A DNA stretch of 64,000 bases from Anolis sagrei (taxonomy: Eukaryota > Chordata > Lepidosauria > Squamata > Anolidae): the NCBI RefSeq assembly GCF_037176765.1, contig NC_090034.1, forward strand, positions 25,427,375 through 25,491,374, in the 5' to 3' direction. Every line of letters begins with the position of its first letter. Position 1 is the stretch's first letter. The position numbers and the translations under genes were made by a program. A model generated the notes under the pieces. It worked only from the letters and a program-made list of their open reading frames with translations, had not been told where the DNA came from and searched no databases. Shown here piece after piece: positions 57,485 to 62,404 of the stretch.

Positions 57485-58977
57485 GGGAAGGGAGGGAGGG
57501 AGGAAAATGAAGGGACAGGAAAGAGCAATGGATGGAAGGGATGGATGGAAGGGAGGAAAGGGAATGGAATGGGAAGGAGAAAGGGGAGGGAGAAGCTGAA
57601 AGAAGGTCAAATAAAGTCTGGATTCCTGCAAAGCAAGTTCACTACAGTGAGTAGAGCTGAAGTTCAGGGTGCAGCACCATGGACAGCTCACAAAGGTTCA
57701 CACAGAAGCAATACTGCTTCAACATCATATAGTCTCAGATTCAAATAGAACTGCAGTTCGGTAAAGGTAAAGTTCTCCCCTGACATTAAGTCTGGCTGTG
57801 TCCAACTCTGGGGGTTGGTGCTCATCTCCATTTCTAAGCCGAAAAGCCGGCATTGTCCGTAGACATCTCCAAGGTCATGTGGCCAGCATGGCTTCATGGA
57901 GCACTGTTACCTTCCCGCCGGAATGGTACTTATTGATCTACTCACATTTATATGTTTTCGAACTGCTTGGTATGCAGAAGCTGGGGCTAACAGCGGGAGC
58001 TCACCCTGCTCCCCGGATTCAAACCTGTGACCTTTCAGTCAGCAAGTTCAGAAGATCAGCGCTTTAACCCACCACCGGAGGCTCAGATTCAAATAGAGCT
58101 GCAGTTCAATAGGAGCAATTGGTTTTCCCCACATTTCATGAGGAGGACCATACGATCTCTTGGGTTATAGAGGTGCTGGCCAATGGGGCTCCCTTTGTGC
58201 TTGGGATTCCAAGCCAATGGGAACACCAAGGCTTGGCTCTGGGGGCAAACCCCTTTCTAATGCTTCAAAAATTAAAAAGGGAGTCAAGGAGATTTAGGCC
58301 ATTATAGCACATATTCCAAGCTTGATCATTTTTGAAGGAATGTCCTTTGGTTCACACTTTAGCACGAATCAAACAATTCCACAGTAATGTCTAAAGCGGA
58401 ACATGTTTATTGTATTATTGAAGGCTTTCATGGCTGGAATCACTGGGTTGTTGTAGAATTTTTGGGTTGAATGGCCATGTTCTAGAAGCATTCTCTCCTG
58501 ATGTTTCGCCTGCATCTAGGGCAAGCATCCTTAGAGGTTGTGAGGTCAGACCTCAGACCTCACAACCTCTGAGGATGCCTGCCATAGATGCAGGCAAAAC
58601 GTCAGGAGAGAATGCTCCTAGAACATGGTCATACAGCCGAAAAACCTGCAACAACCCAACATTTATATCTTCTCTGAATTTGGAGGTGCTATTTTTGTTC
58701 AAAAAGACATACGTACAGGGAGAGTAGTGTAGAAAAATGCAGCACACAGTAATGAAAATTGGATACAAATCTAGGGACGTGCTTGCATAAAAAGGGGGGC
58801 TGTCTTTAATAAACCCAGAGGCAACTTGGTCATAAAGAGGCCTGTCGGAACGTTCGAAAAGCTGAAGACAGACAAGGCAAGACAAGCAGACTGAAAAGCA
58901 CGACCGAAACGCACGGGGAGAGGCAAGGGGAGGAGGGATGAATCATCCAATTAACTCACCTCATTTATTGGTTCCAA
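33517..58977 (-). CDS. SYT17: SYT17, synaptotagmin-17 / B/K protein (seven coding exons; start exon not in view)
   Basis: Seven exons join in phase into 1413 nt, or 470 residues plus stop; adding the five missing residues (MAYIQ in human) gives about 475, close to the human length I recall (474). The order is a cysteine cluster that is likely palmitoylated, a Ser-rich linker, then C2A and C2B domains. Unlike classical synaptotagmins there is no transmembrane segment. Several Ca2+-ligand Asp positions of synaptotagmin-1 are replaced: C2A has SNPYV and DFDKFSRHC, and C2B has YGHNVKSSND. This fits a Ca2+-independent membrane trafficking protein at peripheral membranes such as the Golgi. All seven exons are intact. 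Introns are 2-9 kb and repeat-filled. Confidence 0.95.
33970..34300 (+). mobile_element. L1-like 3' end
   Basis: AAACTAAGGGGAAGGGG, then AT-rich DNA ending TTGATAAATTTATAAATAAC and an A run. Assignment by style only. Confidence 0.4.
34360..34672. repeat. Palindromic MITE-like repeat, two copies
   Basis: CGACACTGCCCCTATATTCC with mirror GATCCTGGGATATAGGG, then TAATCCAGTTCAAATCAGAT with TTATCTGGCAGTGTAGAAA. The first copy is the subtype with CCCTATATCCCAGGATC ends. Confidence 0.75.
34680..34925 (-). mobile_element. L1 polymerase fragment
   Basis: TTATGTCATCTGCAAACAAT and GAGGGCATCCTTATCTTACT are the reverse complement of well-known L1 reverse-transcriptase blocks (FADD region). Decayed. Confidence 0.6.
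34950..35110 (-). mobile_element. L2-type LINE 3' end
   Basis: (TATT)n, then CTGCTCTTTCTCACCCCGA and GGGGACTCAGAGTAGCTTAC, the minus-strand form of the L2 tail. Confidence 0.6.
35165..35525. repeat. GC-rich segment and partial Tigger-like MITE end
   Basis: 35165-35390 is GC-rich with repeated AGGCCTGCCTCCCTG. 35440-35525 ends CAATAAGTGAGGGAACACTA, the same terminal repeat as the full copy at 39077. Confidence 0.5.
35783..35937. repeat. Palindromic MITE-like repeat
   Basis: CCCTTCCACACAGCCTTATA with the mirrored end GTCGCTGTGTGGAAGAGC. A variant with CACACAGC ends. Confidence 0.7.
36838..36960 (-). repeat. Penelope-like terminal repeat fragment
   Basis: TATGGCCATATTCCAGTAGC, CCTGAGGTTTCACCTGCATC and ATGGCATCTCAGAGG. 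Confidence 0.7.
36960..37600 (+). repeat. Unclassified AT-rich repeat split by a SINE
   Basis: Second copy of the 31660 repeat. The SINE at 37110-37384 interrupts it between TTAAAAGTTACT and TTTAAACTGCTGACATTG. Confidence 0.6.
37110..37384 (+). repeat. tRNA-derived SINE nested in an older repeat
   Basis: CCGGTGGTGCAGTGGATTAA, GGCAGTTCAAATCTGGG, ATGTGAGCAGATCAACAGG and a CTTTACCTTTACCT end. Confidence 0.88.
37618..37966. repeat. Palindromic MITE-like repeats, two copies in tandem
   Basis: 37618-37797 has CACACTGCCATATAATCCAG with mirror ATTATATGGCAGTGTAAA. 37862-37966 is a shorter copy. Confidence 0.75.
38320..38560 (-). repeat. Decayed CR1 fragment and an unclassified repeat
   Basis: 38325-38480 follows the CR1 minus-strand order (GTTGACCCATGTTCAG, GTACATTTCTCC). 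38485-38580 (AATTAATGCAGTTTGGTGCC) is another family, also seen near 43885-43960. Confidence 0.45.
38587..38637. repeat. (TTA)n microsatellite
   Basis: About 16 units. Confidence 0.95.
38845..39070 (+). repeat. 3' half of a long-subtype SINE
   Basis: GCTCCTTGGCTTGAAAAATG, TGCATCGAATGTTTAGC and AGCATAAATAAAGTG. The tRNA head is missing. Confidence 0.7.
39077..39445. mobile_element. Tigger/pogo-type MITE, 369 bp
   Basis: The ends CAGTGTTCCCTCACTTATTG and CGCGAGGGAACACTG are inverted repeats, with TA at 39075-39076 and 39446-39447 as the target duplication. CAGTG ends with TA targets are typical of Tigger. No transposase frame, so non-autonomous. Confidence 0.8.
39455..39735 (-). repeat. Penelope-like terminal repeat with the best hammerhead-like core
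   Basis: On the minus strand, CTGAGGA (39554-39548), a GCTTGC/GCAGGC helix around CATAGAT, GAAA (39527-39524) and CGTC (39523-39520) follow in the order of a hammerhead ribozyme. Confidence 0.75.
39803..39912. repeat. Palindromic MITE-like repeat
   Basis: GATCTGAGATTACC, TTATCTGGCAGTGTAGAAT and GATCTTGGGATATAGGGC. Confidence 0.65.
40835..41005. repeat. Palindromic repeat, CAGTGTGGATG subtype
   Basis: ACACTGCAAATGTGATGCAG, TATAATGCAGTTCC and TTATATGGCAGTGTGGATGG. Confidence 0.6.
41072..41189. repeat. 118-bp hairpin palindrome, 57-bp arms, 4-base loop
   Basis: The arms start GTATACACCTTCTGCC and meet at TGCTACTG-AGGC-CAGTAGCA, with about four mismatches. It lies in the last SYT17 intron. Not the same as the MITE family around it. 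Confidence 0.9.
41548..41690. repeat. Palindromic MITE-like repeat
   Basis: CCAGTTTCTGATCCCAGATT, TATATGGCAGTGTAGATCC and GATTAGATCCTAGGATGTAG, 210 bases from the next SYT17 exon. Confidence 0.7.
41719..41753. repeat. (TTA)n microsatellite
   Basis: About 11 units, 145 bases past the donor of the SYT17 exon at 41897-42052. Confidence 0.95.
41897..42052 (-). CDS. SYT17: SYT17 coding exon: middle of C2B
   Basis: 156 nt from a CTCTCCAG acceptor to an ACAG/GTAAGT donor. It codes for DPFVKIQLVHGLKLAKTKK, then a basic patch, IDPFYNESFSFKVP and QEELENASLVFT. The polybasic KLAKTKK strand is the usual lipid- and partner-binding face of C2B. Confidence 0.95.
42125..42525 (-). mobile_element. L2-type LINE 3' end
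   Basis: (TTTA)n, TCAGAGGGACTCCGGGCAGC and the block with AAGGCCCTGTCTCTTGTCCC, the same as the L2 at 62405-64000 but older. Confidence 0.8.
42530..42676. repeat. Palindromic MITE-like repeat
   Basis: CCAGATAATCCAGTTTAAAG and ATATAGCAATGTAGAAGG. Confidence 0.6.
43205..43480. repeat. Palindromic MITE-like repeats, two copies
   Basis: CTACACTGTCATATAATCC, TACCAGATTATCTGG and CCCCTTCTACAGTGCCC, then a second inverted unit. Confidence 0.7.
43968..44305. repeat. 32-bp minisatellite, about 10 units
   Basis: The unit is close to CCTTAGTGAGCCCTACACCT plus GTCTGATGAGGT, with point changes in nearly every copy. It lies in the SYT17 intron between the exons at 41897 and 44682. Confidence 0.92.
44682..44802 (-). 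CDS. SYT17: SYT17 coding exon: start of C2B
   Basis: 121 nt from a TTTTGTAG acceptor to a CAG/GTACCC donor. It codes for NEVELGELLLSLNYLPSAG, then RLNVDIIRAKQLLQTDMSQGS, the first strands of C2B. It starts in phase 0 after SSQ and leaves one base for the next exon's Asp codon. Confidence 0.94.
44995..45142. repeat. Palindromic MITE-like repeat
   Basis: GTGCCTTCTAAACTGC, TATGGCGGTGTAGACTCAT and ATATAGCAGTGTAGAAGGGG. Confidence 0.75.
45464..45895 (+). repeat. tRNA-derived SINE, long subtype
   Basis: GGGGCTGCGGTGGCGCAACA, GACCGGTGGTTTGAATCC and ATGTGAGTAGATCAACAGG, then a tail with CTGAGTCCCCTTGGGGAGAT and an ATAAAGTG(TTG)n end. Confidence 0.88.
46245..47107 (+). mobile_element. LINE 3' part, clade unassigned
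   Basis: The frame at 46330-46752 reads ARNNIIQKLTGTKPDTVKTS, CPSTTHITMLKQWVW, RIITGCLCPTPLEKLHCLAG, NERTKAVTSLPHP. The RxxxQKLTG and RIITGCLxPTP blocks are typical of the C-terminus of a LINE polymerase. A partner copy lies at 22358-23090. Confidence 0.7.
47160..47240. repeat. Palindromic MITE-like repeat, partial
   Basis: GCTGCCATATAAAATCCAG with ATTATATGGCAGTGTAGAT. Confidence 0.65.
47325..47770 (-). mobile_element. Older CR1 3' part split by an L2/SINE-type tail
   Basis: CR1 order on the minus strand at 47325-47636 and 47709-47770. 47637-47708 holds GATCTGCTCTGAGTCCC and AATATAAATAATATAAATAA, a tail of the L2/SINE type. Confidence 0.65.
47823..48442 (-). CDS. SYT17: SYT17 coding exon: C2A domain
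   Basis: 620 nt from a TTCTGGAG acceptor to a CAG/GTAATC donor. It runs from LEVRRPSSPLIDIKPIEFG through DDYFRKFEPRLYSLDSNSDD and DEEILAKYQLGMLHFSTQYD into a whole C2A domain ending HWWKALIPSSQ. Acidic residues at two Ca2+ positions remain (VDFDKF), but others read Asn or Cys, so Ca2+ binding is doubtful. The acceptor is weak (GGAG), yet it is set by the phase with the upstream exon. Confidence 0.95.
48480..49290. other. SYT17 intron, unclassified, with one LINE-type tail
   Basis: 48975-49035 (TAAGCTGCCTTGAGTCCCCC, TTTAAATAAGG) is an L2/SINE-type 3' end on the plus strand. 48540-48970 not recognised. Confidence 0.4.
49290..49500 (-). mobile_element. L2-type LINE 3' end
   Basis: (AAC)n, CTCCCCGAAGGGACTCAGGG and CAGCTTACAAGGAGGC. 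Confidence 0.7.
49501..50054. other. SYT17 intron, nothing recognised
   Basis: Unique-looking DNA up to the exon border. Confidence 0.4.
50055..50206 (-). CDS. SYT17: SYT17 coding exon: Ser-rich linker
   Basis: 152 nt from a CCAACAG acceptor to an A/GTATGG donor. It codes for ISNRSEDKDGDSD, then TPQDDSPDRRRSSSDTS and STYSLTRRIS. This is the low-complexity, basic and serine-rich linker before the C2 domains, with RRRSSSD and LTRRIS resembling basophilic kinase sites. It diverges more from the human sequence than the C2 exons do, as expected of a linker. Confidence 0.93.
50207..51349. other. SYT17 intron, nothing recognised
   Basis: Unique-looking, AT-rich; a T-rich run near 51028-51050. Confidence 0.4.
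51350..53260 (-). mobile_element. CR1 LINE, longest copy, with an internal palindrome
   Basis: The minus-strand tail is at 51350-51395, then polymerase C-terminal blocks ([30 protein letters not shown]), a palindrome (52050-52445), and upstream blocks PISLTSIPGKIIEKIIKDVV, NDIIANSQHGC, VTIWIDAGNAVDGAYLDFRK. It reaches further 5' than other copies here. Several frame breaks, older than the 27196 copy. Confidence 0.88.
52057..52445. repeat. Palindrome of about 390 bp, each arm a tandem pair
   Basis: The unit AAATGCAAGATACTCCACTT occurs at 52061 and 52172 (period about 111) on the plus strand, then the same two units follow in reverse. The centre lies in G8-CA-C12 near 52237. Four long G/C homopolymers mark the unit ends. 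Confidence 0.93.
53261..53470. other. SYT17 intron, nothing recognised
   Basis: Possibly the 5' edge of the CR1 copy, then unique DNA. Confidence 0.3.
53479..53610. mobile_element. hAT-type MITE, 132 bp, almost a perfect palindrome
   Basis: CAGGCATGGGCAAACTTGGG at the left end is mirrored at the right. CTCTAAAG (53471-53478) and CTGTAAAG (53611-53618) are an 8-bp duplication with one change. Confidence 0.88.
53620..54479. other. SYT17 intron, nothing recognised
   Basis: AT-rich, unique-looking. Confidence 0.4.
54480..55400. repeat. Polypyrimidine satellite, about 920 bp (CTT/CCT)
   Basis: Almost pure C/T on the plus strand, units of CTT, CCT and TTCTTCCTCC. On the SYT17 transcript it is purine. 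Its long open frames (up to 343 residues of Ser, Leu, Pro, Phe) are artefacts. Confidence 0.97.
55873..56021 (-). CDS. SYT17: SYT17 coding exon: cysteine-rich N-terminus
   Basis: 149 nt from a CTCAG acceptor to a TT/GTAAGT donor. It reads GLLSRISDLLLCRWTCRNC, then a run with CCQKCYDCSCC, an acidic NEDEVEILGPF, and QTPPWL. Seven to eight clustered cysteines after a hydrophobic LLL match the B/K protein's palmitoylation-type membrane anchor. The exon sits between a polypyrimidine tract (54480-55400) and a polypurine tract (56705-57600). Confidence 0.94.
56160..56660. other. SYT17 intron with a decayed hAT-MITE-like arm
   Basis: 56290-56425 holds CCAGGTGTTTTCGACTTCAA and a poorly matching mirror; G10 run at 56370. 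Otherwise unrecognised. Confidence 0.4.
56705..57350. repeat. Polypurine satellite, about 650 bp (GGGAA)
   Basis: Almost pure A/G on the plus strand. With 57484-57600 it forms a tract of about 0.9 kb, broken by a LINE/SINE-type tail and (TTA)n. On the SYT17 transcript it is pyrimidine. Confidence 0.97.
57351..57483 (+). repeat. L2/SINE-type 3' tail with (TTA)n
   Basis: CCCAAGTCCCTTTGAGGAGA, GGATACAAATAAAGC and about 13 TTA units, lying inside the polypurine tract. Confidence 0.7.
57757..58085 (-). repeat. tRNA-derived SINE
   Basis: On the minus strand GAGCCTCCGGTGGTGGG, GGTCACAGGTTTGAATCC, the TTAGCCCCAGCTTCTG body and an end in CTTTACCTTTACC. Confidence 0.88.
58410..58660. repeat. Two Penelope-like terminal repeats, head to head
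   Basis: 58410-58545 in minus and 58550-58660 in plus orientation, meeting at GGTTGTGAGGTC/GACCTCACAACC. Both halves keep the hammerhead-like core with small changes. Confidence 0.8.
58960..58977 (-). CDS. SYT17: SYT17 18-nt microexon (LEPINE)
   Basis: The gene strand reads LEPINE, followed at once by a GTGAGT donor, and joins in phase 0 to the next exon (GLLSRIS). Human SYT17 begins MAYIQLEPINEGFLSR as I recall it. A long pyrimidine tract lies upstream on the gene strand (about 58990-59040) and ACAG sits directly before the TTG, so an acceptor there gives an exon of only 18 nt. There is no in-frame ATG nearby, so MAYIQ must come from an exon further upstream, not found in 58978-64000. A slightly longer exon using the AAAAG six bases upstream cannot be excluded. 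Confidence 0.7.
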
Positions 58978-59558
58978 CTGTCCTTTTAGAGATCCATGCA
59001 GAAGCAGAGGGGAGGAAAAAGAGCAGAGAGACAAGAGTGGTTTAGCAAAGCCCCAGAAAAGACTCCAAGGCACCCCACCTTCCCAGCACTTGGCCTTAGC
59101 TGCAATTCGGCAGCAAAATGATGCCATTTTCAGCTCTGATTTTTCACATATTTCATGGGAGGGCAGAGGAGAATCAACGGCTTTCCTGCATTTACCCCCA
59201 AAGGGGCTCGTATTTGGTCTGTTTCTCATACCTTCCTTTTCTGAGATTCAGCCCCTAGCATTGCATTTGCCCCAGCTGGTTGTGATTACACTTAGTATTT
59301 GTTGGAAATAGCAACTTTCTACAAACCTCCTATACTAGTCATTTCTTATGTATATAATTCAGATTGCTTACTATATTGTATATATGTGTATTGGTATGTA
59401 GTTTTCCCTTAACTCTATGTTGTGTGAGGGACTATAGACCATGTGATCAGATCTGGGACTGTTCAAACTGAGACTCCATTTCAGAAGTCAGTGTATTGTC
59501 AGTACAGTGTGTGGTCAGTATGCATTAGTCAGTTGCATTAAGAGAGTATGCTTTAGAC
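58978..59558. other. SYT17 5' intron, unique-looking
   Basis: It contains the pyrimidine-rich acceptor region of the microexon (58990-59040). No MAYIQ start exon was found here. Confidence 0.4.
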
Positions 59559-59911
59559 CTGGGGTCCTCAAACTAAGGGCCGGATACGGCCCTCCGAGGT
59601 CATTTACCTAGCCCTCGCTCAGGGTCAACCTAAGTCTGAAACAACTTGAAAGCACACAACAACAACAATCCTATCTCATCAGCCACAAGCAGGCCCACAC
59701 TTCCCATTGAAATACTAATACGTTTATATTTATTAAAATTGTTCTTTGTTTTAATTATTGTATTGTTTTTAAGTGTTTTTTGGCACTACAAATAAGATAT
59801 GTGCAATATACATAGGAATTCATTCATGCTTTTTTCAAATTATAATCTGGCCCTCCAACAGTTTGAGAGACTGCGACCTGGCCCTCTGTTTACAAAGTCT
59901 GAGGACCCCTG
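59559..59911. mobile_element. hAT-type MITE, 353 bp, exact 8-bp duplication
   Basis: The ends CTGGGGTCCTCAAACT and GTCTGAGGACCCCTG are inverted. CTTTAGAC flanks both sides (59551-59558, 59912-59919). No transposase frame. Confidence 0.9.
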
Positions 59912-59919
59912 CTTTAGAC

Positions 59920-61340
59920 AGACAGATAAGAGACTGCAACAGAATGCCTTAGAGATCTAATGTTTCATATTTCCACTGATAAGCAATGTACCTGTATGCC
60001 AAATACACAAAGTTTGTAAGTTTGAAGACTGCTTATTTTTGTCTTTTGAGAGCATGCTTTAAAACCAATATATTTTATGGGGGGGTTGATGTTTTTTTGG
60101 GCAACTGAAATAACACTTCTGAAGATCTATTTATTTTGTGCATTGGCATAATCTTTGTTTCTAACAGTTCAAAGAGAGAAACCAGGTATATCAGTCTAAT
60201 AACTGAGAAATCTAAATTGCCTTGCAAGAATGCTAGTGGATATTTATCACTAAAGAAGATAGTCACTCAACAAGTTTTTAGCTCTTCTCAGAAAGATCGT
60301 ACTTTAAAAAAGGTTATGATAATTCCAAATAGTGTTAATGCCAATTAATCTCCTGAGGTCATCCTTTCCAAAAGGCTTTGGAGAGTCTAATTTTCCCAAA
60401 AGGTTATGGATGCCTTTCCAAAGGGTTATGCCTTTTCCAAAAATACTGACTATAAAGCTGAATTCCATTTTTGGTGTGGCACTTTTCTTATTTGCTCCAC
60501 CCAGCAGGGTGACTTGGCCAAATAAACCTGTTGAAATGCTCTCCTTGCTCCTAGTGTCTAATAGGGGTTTGGGGGTTGCCTTTTAAAAGGACAAGGCAAT
60601 GACTTTCAACAGTATTGTAGACTCAAGACAGCCTTCCCAAGCCTGTTGCTTTACAAATGCAAATACTTTACAAATGCAAAAAATGGCATTGCAGGCTACA
60701 CATGTCATGAGTCATGCGTTCATGGGGATTATGGTAAGTGCAACAGCATATCATCAGGGCACCAGCAATGAAGAAGATGCTTGTCTAAGATTGCAATTCT
60801 TATTTGTTTTATTGTTACGATTAAAATAAATAAGACTCATTCCTGAGGAATCCAACATTTACTCATAAAGCAGAAGCCAAAGGAATGCTTCCAGAACAGT
60901 ACATTTCAATTCAATCAATCTTTTTTAAAAAAACAAAACAACAGCAACACACAATCCCAATCTTTTTCTAAGCAAAGGATTTCTGTTGCTTCTTATCCTC
61001 ACAACAGCCCTAAGAGGGAGATTCGGCCAAGATGACATGGCTCATACCCAGTGAAATCCTTCTTTTCTGGAATTTGGAGACAGGAAAAAATGGGAGAAAA
61101 GGGCCACTCTGAACAATGGGACACTAGATCAAGAAAAGAGAGGGTTGCAGTATTTGTTATGGTTATTAGTTTTGTATGTTGATTAACAGTTCAGGACAAG
61201 AAAGGCAAAACCAAAAGCATACAGTTACACTAAAACATTACATTGTGGCACTATTAATTACATAGACCACTGTGTTTCATTTAATACCTGTGTTAGGTAT
61301 CTGGCATTGTCTGGGTTTTCATTTTGTTATTTATTCATAA
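59920..61340. other. SYT17 5' intron, nothing recognised
   Basis: AT-rich, unique-looking DNA. Confidence 0.35.
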
Positions 61341-61344
61341 AATT

Positions 61345-62400
61345 AATAAGTAGTGTTATGATTGTAGACATAGTTCTGTCACCAGGCTGAAACACAGAGC
61401 AGTACTTTCTCTGTCCCTTAGGTAGTGAGCACACCTGGCTGATTTAGATCTCCATGGCAACCCTCGAGTGACCTCTTGGAGTAACAGCTGGCTCTTTCCT
61501 GTAACCTTCCAATGACCTCTTGGGATCACAGCTGGCTCTTTCCCACACATTTCTAAGATGTCCATCGTGTTGCTCAGGTGTCTCACATACACACAGTAAT
61601 TGTACTGTGTCTGTTTTTGGAGTCTCTTGTCCTATGTTTTTTAAGGTATTTCACAGTCACTTGACCTGATTAAATAACTAAACATATTGACCATAATGAA
61701 ACCCAAAGCAGTAGTTTCTTTGATTCTGATGTACTGGCCACACTCTGGTGATATAGGTCTCCATGGCAACAATCTAGTGGCCTTACTGACCTCTTGCATT
61801 TGGTTCTTGTTGACTGTAACTCCCATCCGTTTCAGATCTGGCTGGGCTGTGACTCCAGGCTGTACACCTAACAGTTCAGATGGCCCAGCCTTCTTCTTGG
61901 GCTGCAACTCCCATCATCCCAGGCTTGCTTATGTATTCTGGGAAGTAGGCTAAGTCATATGATTAGCTCAGAGGAGATCTGTGCTTTTAATCAAGGGTGG
62001 GAATTCTGAGGCTCTCTGGATGTGGGTGGACTATAATTCCCATCATCTACTACCATGGCCCCTAAATGCCTAGGGATTTTAAGGTGGGTCATTTTAAGGT
62101 GGTGTTTGGTCCAGATCTATCATTGGTGGGATACACATGGCTATCCAGATGTGAAGTGGACTACAACTCCTATCATCCTCTGGCAAGCCACCTGAAACCC
62201 CAGCAGTATTTAAAGTTCATTATGATGGGTATATATACCAAGTTTGGTTCAGAGTGCAAGAAATGAACCCAAAGAGACACCTGGGTTACTTCCTCGCGCA
62301 AATAAGTTCTCATGCTACATATAAACATTGCAAAACCATCCCCAGACCCCTTCAGAAGTTGTAGCAAGGTGTCTGATTTTGTAAAACAAATATTGAGTTC
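61345..62400. repeat. Unclassified repeat, partly of the 7080 family
   Basis: 61345-61700 and 61680-61960 look like two divergent inverted units (shared CTCCATGGCAAC, GACCTCTTG). 62000-62260 carries the GGACTATAATTCCCATCATC and GTTTGGTCCAGATC phrases of the 7080 family. Confidence 0.45.
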
Positions 62401-62404
62401 AAAT

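Noticed and set aside
58961-59229. A 92-residue frame that would extend the SYT17 microexon upstream
   Set aside because: It crosses a clear polypyrimidine tract and acceptor, and the extra residues do not resemble SYT17.
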